Source of the DNA: Zetaproteobacteria bacterium CG1_02_55_237
Lineage (GTDB): Bacteria; Pseudomonadota; Zetaproteobacteria; Mariprofundales; Mariprofundaceae
Direction: 5' to 3'
NCBI GenBank assembly: GCA_001871195.1
Contig: MNXA01000021.1
Span: forward strand, 1-63,252
Length of the DNA: 63,252 bases
Positions within the stretch are counted from its first letter, which is position 1. Each line of letters opens with the position of its first letter. Made by a program: the position numbers and the translations under genes. Shown here in pieces: positions 8,325 through 16,313 of the stretch. The notes under the pieces are model-generated. The model searched no databases and was not told where the DNA came from. It saw only the letters and a program-made list of their open reading frames with translations.

Positions 8325-10976
8325 CTATCTTTGGCGTACGTCAAAAGCCAGCGGACTTAGGCTTGCAAGCCGCTGCCGCCACTGCTCAGCTGCTTCGGCA
8401 TTGCCAGCCTGCGACTCCAGTTGCCACATGGCACGTATGCTGGCCTCATGGTCCGGGCGCAGCACCAGAATACGCTGCAGAGCTTCTCTCCTGCCCAGCC
8501 CCTGCGGATTGCCGTTTTCAAGGCTGGCAAACATCCTGTCGGCCAGCGCAAAAGCCGGCCAGCGATCATCGGCATTGGCCCGGCGAGCCAGCTGCGCCCA
8601 CTTCATCGCCTGCGCTTCATCACCACCAAGCTCCGCCTGCCACAGGCGAACATCCAAAGCACTTGCCGCCCATGCACGTTTAAAAGTGGTGAAATCCTCG
8701 GCCTCGACATGCAGCACAGCAGCTGCCTGCTCTGCATCCTCGCGCCAGGACAACATCCAGCGCCACATGGCAGAGGGATCGGCACCACCGGCGTAGCGCA
8801 CACGCGGCAGTGCGAACTCAATCACCGGCGCCCACTCGTCCTGCACTTGCACATCACCGGGAAACTCTGGAATCATTCCCCAGTAGCGCCCGAGCCATGT
8901 CCACATGCCCTCGCCACCTGTCGCGTCATCGGCAGATGCCGGCGGCATCTCCCGCCAGGCCTGTAATAAACGGGAACTCTGTATCTCACCCTGCTTCACA
9001 CCGACAAGACCCACGCGATAACCGTCGAGAAACAACAGCGCCAGATCATGCTCAGTGGAAAAAACACTGCGAAAGCTGTTCAATACCACCTTCAACATGG
9101 CCACATCGAATTGGTTGAGCGCTATCCATTGAACAAAAATACCGCCCGGCGCGAGCCGTTCTCTTGCCCTGCTGAATTGCTGCACGGAAAGAAGATTGGC
9201 GCGCCCGACCATATCGGGATGAAAGAGATCGCCGACAATCACATCGTAGTGCGCCGTATCGCTGCGCAGAAAGCGCCGCGCATCATCGCGCAACACACGC
9301 ATGTCGGCCATCACGCCGCCATTCACCGCTGCAAACGATCCGGATGCAGCAGCAATCGCCCCAGCCGACAATTCCACAGCAGTGCGTTGCAGTCCGTAAA
9401 AAGGAAGCGAGCCGGAAGCCGTGATTCCCGTACCAAGCCCGAGAAACAGGATAGAACGGGCCTCCGGATGCAAGAGCAAAGGAAGTCGTGCCTGATTCTT
9501 CTGCACGGTGACGGCTGTCGGATCACTGGATGCATCCATACGCTGCAAATCCGAGAGCAAAAGCCGCTGCCCGGATGGCTGTTCAACCACATGCGTCAAA
9601 GCCACGGCATCCTCGTAGAGAGACAGATCATGCGATGCCGCCAGCGCAGGTAGCAGACTGGCTACCGGTGGTAGCTGCCGTACAGGCCACAACAGTAGCA
9701 GCACAACAGGCAGGACCAGCCAGTAGCGCACGTCTTTCACCCAGCGCATACCACAGATAAAGAGAAGCAGTGCCCCGACTCCGAGTGAGGCTGCCGCACC
9801 CAGCCATGGCAGCAGAACAAAACCGGCCACGATGGCGCCCAACCCTGCCCCGATGCTGTTAGCGCCATACCACCAGGCACCGCTCGTGGTGCCGCCTGAA
9901 TCGTTTTCTGCTTCTTCAAAACGCCGGGCCAGAAGCGGTAGCCATGCGCCAAACGCCAGGGTCACCGGCAGGGTCAGCAACAACACCACCCCACCCTGCA
10001 TCAACATACCGCTGAACAGGGAATCAAATTCCGTTCGATTGGCCCACTGACTGACAGTCGGAAGAAAATACTGCCCGGCAATGGCAAGTGTCGCCGCAAT
10101 GGCCGGCAGTATATTTAACCAACGAGCCACGTGTCCTGCCGAACCCAGTCGTCGGGCCAGCACACTACCCAGCCCGATACCCGTGAGAAAAACAAGCAGC
10201 AGCACCGCCAGCACATATTCGGTGCGCAACAACACCATGCCGAACAAACGGCTCCAAATCACTTCGAGTATCAGTGCGGCTGCGCCAATACCTGCATAGG
10301 CCAGCAGATCAGCAAAGGGAGGCCGCAACAGACGCCCGCGCTCAGCCAAGGACTCTTCACTCTTGGACGGCAGGTTCACAGACAGCAGCCATGCCAGAGC
10401 CGCCAGCAACAAGCCGAGAGTTGCCACGGCAAGAAGCGCAGCGCGCCAGCCGAATGCCGGAAGCAGGAATAAGGGCAGCACAGCGCCCAAGGCACCACCC
10501 AGAGCATTGATGCCATACAAACCGCCCAAAGACATGCCCAGCACGCGCGCCCCCTTCAGCGCGAGCGGAAATGCATAACCCATGGCCAGCGCAGCCGGAA
10601 ACAGCAGCAACATAAGCGCCATGCCCTGAACTCCCTGCCAGAGACCAATGGAAAGATCACCAGCAAGGCTTAAAAGACCGGCATCCAACCATGGCATGAT
10701 GAGAGGAAGTGTGAGGGCATAGAGGGCAATGCCCCCTTCAAGAACGGCCAGCAAGCGCAGCGCGCGAGCTGCGCTCATAGCCCGCCCGTAACGCGCGCCG
10801 GCAAGACTCCCTGCACCGAGACCCGCCATGAATGCAGTAACGGTCAATACCACGCCGAAGATACTGATTCCGAACAGCAGGGAGAGCATGCGTGTCCAAA
10901 GGATTTCGTAGGCCAGTGCGGTAATTCCCGTTCCGCCATAGACGAGCAACAGGAGGAAGCGGGAACGCTGATTCAC
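8325..10976 (-). CDS. Large multi-spanning membrane protein with spermidine synthase-like domain
   Basis: Encodes 883 residues. The first ~450 residues form about a dozen or more hydrophobic helices with small-residue-rich transporter-like repeats (the opening GGTGITALAYEILWTRML is typical of fused spermidine-synthase-like proteins). From about 455 a Rossmann methyltransferase fold follows, with the nucleotide-binding region ILFLGLGTGITASGSLPFY and DVIVGDLFHPD, and then a helical, TPR-like C-terminus rich in Ala and Arg. The actual reaction of such fusions is not established; aminopropyl transfer is only implied by the fold. It lies in the oxidase maturation operon, 22 bases upstream of ccoG. 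Confidence 0.8.
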   Translation of the reverse strand: MNQRSRFLLLLVYGGTGITALAYEILWTRMLSLLFGISIFGVVLTVTAFMAGLGAGSLAGARYGRAMSAARALRLLAVLEGGIALYALTLPLIMPWLDAGLLSLAGDLSIGLWQGVQGMALMLLLFPAALAMGYAFPLALKGARVLGMSLGGLYGINALGGALGAVLPLFLLPAFGWRAALLAVATLGLLLAALAWLLSVNLPSKSEESLAERGRLLRPPFADLLAYAGIGAAALILEVIWSRLFGMVLLRTEYVLAVLLLVFLTGIGLGSVLARRLGSAGHVARWLNILPAIAATLAIAGQYFLPTVSQWANRTEFDSLFSGMLMQGGVVLLLTLPVTLAFGAWLPLLARRFEEAENDSGGTTSGAWWYGANSIGAGLGAIVAGFVLLPWLGAAASLGVGALLLFICGMRWVKDVRYWLVLPVVLLLLWPVRQLPPVASLLPALAASHDLSLYEDAVALTHVVEQPSGQRLLLSDLQRMDASSDPTAVTVQKNQARLPLLLHPEARSILFLGLGTGITASGSLPFYGLQRTAVELSAGAIAAASGSFAAVNGGVMADMRVLRDDARRFLRSDTAHYDVIVGDLFHPDMVGRANLLSVQQFSRARERLAPGGIFVQWIALNQFDVAMLKVVLNSFRSVFSTEHDLALLFLDGYRVGLVGVKQGEIQSSRLLQAWREMPPASADDATGGEGMWTWLGRYWGMIPEFPGDVQVQDEWAPVIEFALPRVRYAGGADPSAMWRWMLSWREDAEQAAAVLHVEAEDFTTFKRAWAASALDVRLWQAELGGDEAQAMKWAQLARRANADDRWPAFALADRMFASLENGNPQGLGRREALQRILVLRPDHEASIRAMWQLESQAGNAEAAEQWRQRLASLSPLAFDVRQR

Positions 10977-10996
10977 TGCTTAATCAGGGAAAAAAG

Positions 10997-11398
10997 TCAG
11001 TAGGGCCAGAACCAGGCAATGGAGGTGGCCGCATGCACCGCCGCCAGAGTCAGACTCAAGCCGGCGCTGATCAAGTGCGCCACAAAAACATCCTTGTCGA
11101 AAACAACCATGGCTATGCCCAGACTACCGGTGAGAAAGAGAAGAATGAGCAGTGAAATTCCCATGATAAAGAGTATCTGGTGTTTGCGCTTGGTCTCGAT
11201 GCGCCGTTCGGGTGCTTCCTCATCATCGCCGGCAAACTGCTGCATCACCGCCTCAGCGGACACCTGTGCTCCGCCAGCAACAGCTGTCACTTCGGGAGAG
11301 ACTGAATTTTCAGCCAGTGCACGCTGACCCGGCAGAAGACAAAGCAGGCAAAGCAGCAACAATAGCGGGATCATGCGCACCGGGGAGCAATCAATCAT
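10997..11398 (-). CDS. Signal-peptide membrane protein, unknown
   Basis: Encodes about 133 residues: an N-terminal hydrophobic signal (LLLLLCLLCLLPGQRALA), a polar acidic middle and two C-terminal transmembrane helices. The start at 11398 overlaps the previous ORF by eight bases; an in-frame codon at 11467 lies deep within that gene and is less likely. No family recognised. It is conserved in position within the oxidase operon and might be a small structural or assembly subunit. Confidence 0.65.
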   Translation of the reverse strand: MIDCSPVRMIPLLLLLCLLCLLPGQRALAENSVSPEVTAVAGGAQVSAEAVMQQFAGDDEEAPERRIETKRKHQILFIMGISLLILLFLTGSLGIAMVVFDKDVFVAHLISAGLSLTLAAVHAATSIAWFWPY

Positions 11399-11648
11399 GC
11401 TTTGTTCCCGTCTCGTCGCCCCCACCCCTGACATCGCGCTCCTCAGGCTTATCCCCCCGCATGGCATTGCGCAGGTGAATAATGGCAGAAAGAATCATCG
11501 GAGCGAAAACCAGAAAGAAAAGAAAAACGAAAATCATCCACGGCGTATCAATGGTTACGTGCAGATAGCGGTAGCTATCCACGGCCATGGCTTCCGATGA
11601 CCAGAAGCAAAGCAGCGTGGTCAGCAGAAGATAAGATTTCAGATTCAT
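11391..11648 (-). CDS. Small membrane protein, unknown
   Basis: Encodes 85 residues: signal-like N-terminus ending in SSEAMA, one transmembrane helix (WMIFVFLFFLVFAPMILS) and a charged cytoplasmic tail rich in Asp, Glu and Gly. It starts directly after the stop codon of the sulfatase-modifying-factor-like gene and overlaps the next gene, so it is strongly coupled in the operon. No family recognised. Confidence 0.65.
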   Translation of the reverse strand: MNLKSYLLLTTLLCFWSSEAMAVDSYRYLHVTIDTPWMIFVFLFFLVFAPMILSAIIHLRNAMRGDKPEERDVRGGGDETGTKHD

Positions 11649-12722
11649 TTATTTCTCCTCATTCGCCACGACATCGGCCGCACAGCGGAAGCCGAAAAAG
11701 TCTGAGGCATAATTGGGCATGGAATAATTGCGGTGGTAAGTATAGGACGAAAATGGATCGCTTTTCCACGACCCGCCGCGCATCACAAAATAAACCAGCC
11801 TTTCAACTTCATTCGAGCCGCGTTGATAATCCGGATCGATATCCTTGGCTTGAAATATCTCTCCGGAAGCCGGAGTGCCCGGATATGGGGTAAATTGATC
11901 AGCCACCCATTCCTGAACATTGCCTGCCATATCCATCACGCCATAAGGACTGGCACCGTTCGGATAGGCATTTACCGGCGTGGTACGACCAACTTTGTAA
12001 TAGGTATTCAGATTTTCCGGGTGCATCGCCGAACCCCACGGCCAGCTTCGCCCATCGGTTCCACGCGCAGCCTTTTCCCATTCAGCCTCTGTCGGCAGAC
12101 GTTTACCCGCCCATTCGCAGTAATCCCGTGCGTTGTACCAGGACACCATGGTAACCGGGTGAAGCTCAAGCCCTCGCGGGATATGACCATCCTTCCAGTT
12201 CAGTGGCGGACGATATTTTCCGGAAGCAACAAACCGGGCGTACTGTGCCTGAGTCACAGGGAATTTGTCGATTCGATAGGCATGGGTACGAACCTGATGT
12301 GCCGGTTTGTTCTGTTCATTGGTGCGCGGGTCATCACTGCCCATGGTGAACACACCGGCAGGAATGGAAATCATCCATTCCACATCACGCCATTGTTCGT
12401 CGCCAAGCAATGCCCGCGCCTCATCCGGTGTATAGGTACGAATGCCGGCGCCATATTTTTCGTTGGCCTCCTGCACGTAAATCTCTTCTCCCGCCGCACG
12501 GATATGCTCATGCATGTCCCGAACATCATAACCGGCCTTGCCGCGCATCTCATCCATGCGCATTGAGCCTAATTCCATGACGTGAAGAGAGCCGCCGACC
12601 ATGGCGATGGTAATACAGACAACAAGGGTGGCGCTTAACCAGCGTTTACGGCGACGTCTTTCGGCCGGAGTTATTGGGGTGCGCTTCACCTTAGCGACCG
12701 GAACCTTCCTCAAAATCGTCAT
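11649..12722 (-). CDS. Membrane-anchored formylglycine-generating-enzyme-like protein (SUMF1/FGE-sulfatase fold)
   Basis: Encodes about 357 residues. A basic cytoplasmic N-terminus and one transmembrane anchor (WLSATLVVCITIAMVGGSL) precede an FGE-sulfatase domain (about residues 120-350) with family motifs IPAGVFTMGS, VTQAQYARF, WYNARDYCEWAGKRLPTEAE, GVMDMAGNVQEW and MRGGSW. The fold is shared by formylglycine-generating enzyme, EgtB and PvdO. No sulfatase gene is present in the window, so sulfatase activation is unlikely to be its job; a role in oxidase or cytochrome maturation is inferred from the operon. GTG at 12689 is an alternative start directly after the upstream stop codon. Confidence 0.82.
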   Translation of the reverse strand: MTILRKVPVAKVKRTPITPAERRRRKRWLSATLVVCITIAMVGGSLHVMELGSMRMDEMRGKAGYDVRDMHEHIRAAGEEIYVQEANEKYGAGIRTYTPDEARALLGDEQWRDVEWMISIPAGVFTMGSDDPRTNEQNKPAHQVRTHAYRIDKFPVTQAQYARFVASGKYRPPLNWKDGHIPRGLELHPVTMVSWYNARDYCEWAGKRLPTEAEWEKAARGTDGRSWPWGSAMHPENLNTYYKVGRTTPVNAYPNGASPYGVMDMAGNVQEWVADQFTPYPGTPASGEIFQAKDIDPDYQRGSNEVERLVYFVMRGGSWKSDPFSSYTYHRNYSMPNYASDFFGFRCAADVVANEEK

Positions 12723-13203
12723 CGGGCAAGGATTCAGAATCGGCATGGTGCGGCACCACACCATCATCCCATGCATAACGTTTACGAATGAATATTTCGC
12801 CTATAAATCCGCCAATCGCACAAAATTCCATTTGCAGAATCACAAACATGATCCACATGCCCCAAGGCAGCAGTTGCGCACCAGCAGCCATATCGGCATA
12901 GGAGGGATGCTGGTAATGCCACAACATGACAAAGGCAGGTGGAAAATGGGCCAGATACTTGCCACCGAAGCCATAGATCATACCGATGGCAATACCGACA
13001 GCCACAGGAAGAGCGCTCATCGCCACGATCCATGCCATATTGAAGCTGGCCAGGCCCATGAAATATTCGAGACGTACATCGAGGAGCAACATTCCGGCTT
13101 CGTAGAGTAGCACGCCAGCAACAAAGGCGGAGATTCCCCTCAACCAGTACGGCGCCCACGTGTAACCAACGGCCGAGACTGCCTTGCTCTGTTGTTTGCC
13201 CAT
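12691..13203 (-). CDS. Four-helix membrane protein of oxidase operon, unknown
   Basis: Encodes 170 residues with about four transmembrane helices and an acidic C-terminus (DDDFEEGSGR). Histidines and tryptophans cluster near helix ends (MLWHYQHPSYAD), which could indicate haem or metal contact, though nothing identifies a cofactor. It lies between a membrane cytochrome c and the FGE-like gene, overlapping the latter by about 30 bases if the ATG is used there. Confidence 0.68.
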   Translation of the reverse strand: MGKQQSKAVSAVGYTWAPYWLRGISAFVAGVLLYEAGMLLLDVRLEYFMGLASFNMAWIVAMSALPVAVGIAIGMIYGFGGKYLAHFPPAFVMLWHYQHPSYADMAAGAQLLPWGMWIMFVILQMEFCAIGGFIGEIFIRKRYAWDDGVVPHHADSESLPDDDFEEGSGR

Positions 13204-13253
13204 CGCTGCCTGCTCCTGATTGTTATCTATTCATTGGCCCTTAGGCCACGATT

Positions 13254-13745
13254 TTACTTACCCGTCAGTTTTTTCTGCTCAGCACTGATTGTCTCGTCCA
13301 GATACCAGTCCTTTACCCGCAGACTGGCGAAATAAGCGGCTAAGACTTTGCGTTCCTTTTCAGAAAGGCTGGCAAAGGAAGGCATCTTGTATTTTTCCTT
13401 CATCCTTGAGGGCAGTATCTCCTGCGGATTTTCGGAAGAAAAGTAGCGATACAGCCATTCTTCATTGCGCAGGGAGCCAATGCCATCAAGGCTTGGCGCT
13501 GGCACGCTTTGATACACGCTCTTCACCGACCAGATGGTATGACAATTACGGCATTGAAGGCTGCGATACAAATCCGAGCCCGCCCTTTCAAGATCTGGGT
13601 CGGCAGTGGTGTAAAACGGCAACTCATTATTGGCATTTTGAACAGACGGTTTGCCCATGGATTGCACGATGGCAACAATTAGAGCCCCTGCAAAAAGGAG
13701 AATGACCGTATTGACTACGGTCATCCAGTTGATTTTAGCCAGCAT
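13254..13745 (-). CDS. Membrane-anchored monohaem cytochrome c
   Basis: Encodes 163 residues: an uncleaved N-terminal anchor (about 8-29), then a class I cytochrome c domain with CRNCH at 65-69 and a probable Met ligand in YKMPSFASL. The pattern of a membrane-tethered cytochrome with the motif shortly after the helix is that of CcoO/CcoP/NorC-type subunits, so this could substitute for the missing CcoP as electron entry. Three bases separate it from the CcoS-like gene. Confidence 0.85.
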   Translation of the reverse strand: MLAKINWMTVVNTVILLFAGALIVAIVQSMGKPSVQNANNELPFYTTADPDLERAGSDLYRSLQCRNCHTIWSVKSVYQSVPAPSLDGIGSLRNEEWLYRYFSSENPQEILPSRMKEKYKMPSFASLSEKERKVLAAYFASLRVKDWYLDETISAEQKKLTGK

Positions 13746-13748
13746 CGA

Positions 13749-14027
13749 CTAGTTCTGCGCCCGAGCGGCAGCCTCTTTTTCCGCAAGAACCTCTGTGCGG
13801 CGTTTCTCCTGCCGTGCATTCACTTCCTGGGATTTGGCAAACTCTTCAGGTTTCATTTTATCTTTGTCGTTTTCATCGAAAACCAGATATTTGATGTCTT
13901 CGTCAAACTGTTCATTGCGGGCAGCCCAGCGAATGCCGAACACGACACCAACCAGAATGGCAGCTCCGCTGAGTAGCCAGATGTAAATCGTCCAACCGTC
14001 CTGTAATTCAACTCCAAACATTTTCAA
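13749..14027 (-). CDS. CcoS-like cbb3 oxidase maturation protein
   Basis: Encodes 92 residues: one transmembrane helix (IYIWLLSGAAILVGVVFGI) directly followed by RWAARNEQFDEDIKYLVFDEND. This matches the CcoS pattern in which a single helix ends in a W-A-x-R-x-x-Q-F-D-D segment and a conserved FD(D/E). CcoS is needed for cofactor insertion into cbb3 oxidases. A charged, probably helical C-terminal tail of about 35 residues is longer than usual for CcoS. GGAGG lies a few bases before the ATG. Confidence 0.65.
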   Translation of the reverse strand: MKMFGVELQDGWTIYIWLLSGAAILVGVVFGIRWAARNEQFDEDIKYLVFDENDKDKMKPEEFAKSQEVNARQEKRRTEVLAEKEAAARAQN

Positions 14028-14054
14028 TCCTCCATGATTGTGATGATTGTCTAT

Positions 14055-14363
14055 TTAGAATAAAACACCGTCAAGCAACTGCACTGCTGCAAATATTGAT
14101 GCAGCGATCACGCCCAGGATAATCATGCCAAACAGGACATATTCACCCCTTTTTATTTTCTCACCCTTGGTAGAACTGATGAAAGACCAGACAATGCCTA
14201 CAAATACAGCGATAGCAATCATCATAAAGATAAAAATCGCAACGCTATAGCCATGGCTACGCATGCTTTCAATACCCAGATCAAAGGTTTGATAGGTTTC
14301 ATCCGCTGTAGCGGCTTGAGCAGATATCGCAGAAAATATTAAAGCAGTCATGTGCGGAAGCAC
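14055..14363 (-). CDS. Small two-helix membrane protein, first gene of the maturation operon
   Basis: Encodes 102 residues from GTG 14363, chosen because AGGAG lies eight bases upstream; an internal ATG is at 14351. A signal-like start (cleavage after ISAQA possible) is followed by two transmembrane helices. No family recognised. It lies immediately downstream of the terminator for the ccoN operon, so it starts a separate transcription unit. Confidence 0.65.
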   Translation of the reverse strand: MLPHMTALIFSAISAQAATADETYQTFDLGIESMRSHGYSVAIFIFMMIAIAVFVGIVWSFISSTKGEKIKRGEYVLFGMIILGVIAASIFAAVQLLDGVLF

Positions 14364-14444
14364 TGGAGTCGCTCCTGTATCGAGAAGGTAGCGTAGCGTA
14401 CCTGAACTAGTCCGCTAACGGAAATAATAAAACCCTGTATTAAC

Positions 14445-14475
14445 AAAAAAGGCGCCGCCCATAAGGGCGGCGCCT
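14445..14475 (-). terminator. Rho-independent terminator of the ccoN operon
   Basis: Perfect 11-bp stem 14450-14460 / 14465-14475 (AGGCGCCGCCC) with a four-base loop, followed on the minus strand by a run of six T. It separates the ccoN-ccoO operon from the maturation operon downstream. Confidence 0.9.
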
Positions 14476-14497
14476 ACAAGCTTGCAGGATTACCGGA

Positions 14498-14632
14498 TTA
14501 AAACGAGTTCTTACGCGGATCCGGTGAACCTTTCTTATGATTATCCACAAAGAAGCTGTAGATGATCGGTACAACCAGTGCAATTGTCGTGACAATCAAG
14601 CCACCGATAAATGGGTTATCCAAATCAATCAT
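14498..14632 (-). CDS. Tiny CcoQ-like membrane peptide
   Basis: Encodes 44 residues (begins MIDLDNPFIGG, ends RKNSF) with one transmembrane helix (about 9-28) and a basic, polar tail. AAGGAG sits seven bases before the ATG, and the gene fits exactly between the 217-residue oxidase-operon protein and the terminator. Size, topology and position match CcoQ, the small stabilising subunit of cbb3 oxidases, but sequence identity to CcoQ cannot be asserted. It is too short for most gene callers. Confidence 0.72.
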   Translation of the reverse strand: MIDLDNPFIGGLIVTTIALVVPIIYSFFVDNHKKGSPDPRKNSF

Positions 14633-14643
14633 CTTATATCTCC

Positions 14644-15297
14644 TTAGTGAGCAATCGTGTGATCAGGGCGCCATGAGAAGTGCGGCAACCGTTTCACAGT
14701 AATAATAACAGCCAGGCAGAAACCAATGAAGTACCAGAAAGAAATCTGATAGCCCTTATCCCACCAAGGCTGTTTGGCAATCACGGTGCCGTCCGGCTGG
14801 ATGTTGAAGAAGTTCGACTTGACCACATTCGGGCCAATAACGCTGTACTCTTCAAGATCAACACCGGCACGCTGTAACTCAATAATTGCCGGTCCAATCA
14901 CCCGCAGCTGATCCAGATCAATCGGATGCTGAGCCCGCTGGAAGGTGTACTTCGAATCGAAGTGAGCCAGCGAGTCCTCAATCAGTGCCATTGCCTTCTG
15001 GTTCGCAGCATCATGAGTGATCGTACGATCATTCATCACTTCCTGCACCATGGTGCTGTTCATCAACGACACGTAGTCGAGATAAATAGCCGCAGTCGGA
15101 CGCTGTCCGTACAGAGGGAAGGTAATGGCGATTGCTGTTGCAAAGGTCAGCAGCAGCAGACCAATCACCGGACGTGGAAGCGGATTGTTGTTCTCCGCAA
15201 TTCCGCCCAAGCTCTCGTGTTCCCAAGTATGCTTAGCTTCCTTGTTCTGGTCATCCGTAGTCAATGAAAACAGCGGATTATTAAATGTCCATCCCAT
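14644..15297 (-). CDS. Two-helix oxidase-operon protein without haem motif (CcoP position)
   Basis: Encodes 217 residues with one transmembrane helix near 45-63, a periplasmic domain of about 115 residues and a second helix near the C-terminus (ISFWYFIGFCLAVIITVK). It sits directly after ccoO where ccoP is usually found, but lacks any CxxCH motif, so it cannot be a dihaem CcoP. The domain mentions no recognisable cofactor site. It probably is a structural subunit of this unusual oxidase; that is inference from operon position and topology. Confidence 0.72.
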   Translation of the reverse strand: MGWTFNNPLFSLTTDDQNKEAKHTWEHESLGGIAENNNPLPRPVIGLLLLTFATAIAITFPLYGQRPTAAIYLDYVSLMNSTMVQEVMNDRTITHDAANQKAMALIEDSLAHFDSKYTFQRAQHPIDLDQLRVIGPAIIELQRAGVDLEEYSVIGPNVVKSNFFNIQPDGTVIAKQPWWDKGYQISFWYFIGFCLAVIITVKRLPHFSWRPDHTIAH

Positions 15298-15309
15298 TAT
15301 TATCCTCCC

Positions 15310-16245
15310 TTATTTCAGATTGATGACGAAGTCGATGAGTTTGCGTGCCTCACTATCGGCAGCAGGCATCGGCACCGCAGGCGGATAAATGCTTTCGCCA
15401 CGTGCATATGCCAGATACTTCTCATCCCATCCTGGCAGATCAACTGCATTGCCATCCGCATCCACGTCGCCCCACAGGTAATCGTAGCGCGGCATAATAG
15501 AATGTGGCTGCACAAGGCGTGGGTTGAAGAAGTGCATCACCATCCACTCACGCGATGAGTTGCGCGAACCAACGTGCAGCAGATCAGGGGCCTTGCGGTC
15601 GGAACCGAAGGTGGTCGGGCTTTCACCGTTAAAGTCACCCACCAGCGGCGGACGACCGAACGACTGCCAATCCTGTGTCTGCTCAGGCAGCAGGGTATGG
15701 CACCACCAGCAGCCTTCACGCACAAACATGGTCTTGCCGGAACCTGCCAGCAATTTCTCGTCAGCAGCCTTCAGTGTTGCATCCGCAGTCCAACCCTTGG
15801 TTGCGGTTGCAAACTCGATGTATGGAACGTCATCAGCAGTAGAGCGAACAAGGAATACACCACCCTGTGCCTCATCAGCCTGACCGATCTTACCTAACTC
15901 TTCCGAAGCCTTCTGCACGTCATCGCCCAGAATGCCGTCGTGAGTCAAGCCGCTCGGGAAATGTGTCCCGGCCGGAAAAACAAACGCGTCAGTCTTGTCG
16001 ATGGCCTTACCGGTCATCGGGTCCTTGGTCAACACAACCTTGACGGGCTTGTCCTTACCCTGCAGGAATGGGTCGTAGTAGTTGAAGCCAGTCTCCCAAC
16101 CGTAGGTCAACTGCTTCTCCAGAGCGATTTTTGTCGAGGACATCGACGAAATATCAAGGCCTGGCAGAATGATGGTAACAAACATCGACAAACTCAGCGC
16201 AAAGCCAAACATCCAACATCCGATTCTATATTCTCTAAATGCCAC
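15310..16245 (-). CDS. ccoO: Cbb3-type cytochrome c oxidase subunit II (CcoO), long form
   Basis: Encodes 311 residues. An N-terminal anchor (about 10-28) precedes a periplasmic domain with the haem motif CWWCH at 179-183 and the CcoO-like surroundings FVREGCWWCHTLLPEQT and HSIMPRYDYLW, where Met is the distal ligand. CcoO transfers electrons to CcoN. Canonical CcoO is about 200 residues with the haem close to the anchor; here some 120 extra residues (30-150) are inserted, which is unusual. Follows ccoN by 68 bases. Confidence 0.88.
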   Translation of the reverse strand: MAFREYRIGCWMFGFALSLSMFVTIILPGLDISSMSSTKIALEKQLTYGWETGFNYYDPFLQGKDKPVKVVLTKDPMTGKAIDKTDAFVFPAGTHFPSGLTHDGILGDDVQKASEELGKIGQADEAQGGVFLVRSTADDVPYIEFATATKGWTADATLKAADEKLLAGSGKTMFVREGCWWCHTLLPEQTQDWQSFGRPPLVGDFNGESPTTFGSDRKAPDLLHVGSRNSSREWMVMHFFNPRLVQPHSIMPRYDYLWGDVDADGNAVDLPGWDEKYLAYARGESIYPPAVPMPAADSEARKLIDFVINLK

Positions 16246-16313
16246 GGAAATCTCCTCCCTATAATTAAAATTTATTTTGAGAAGCCGGCCCGAAGGCCGG
16301 CCCTCATTTATTA

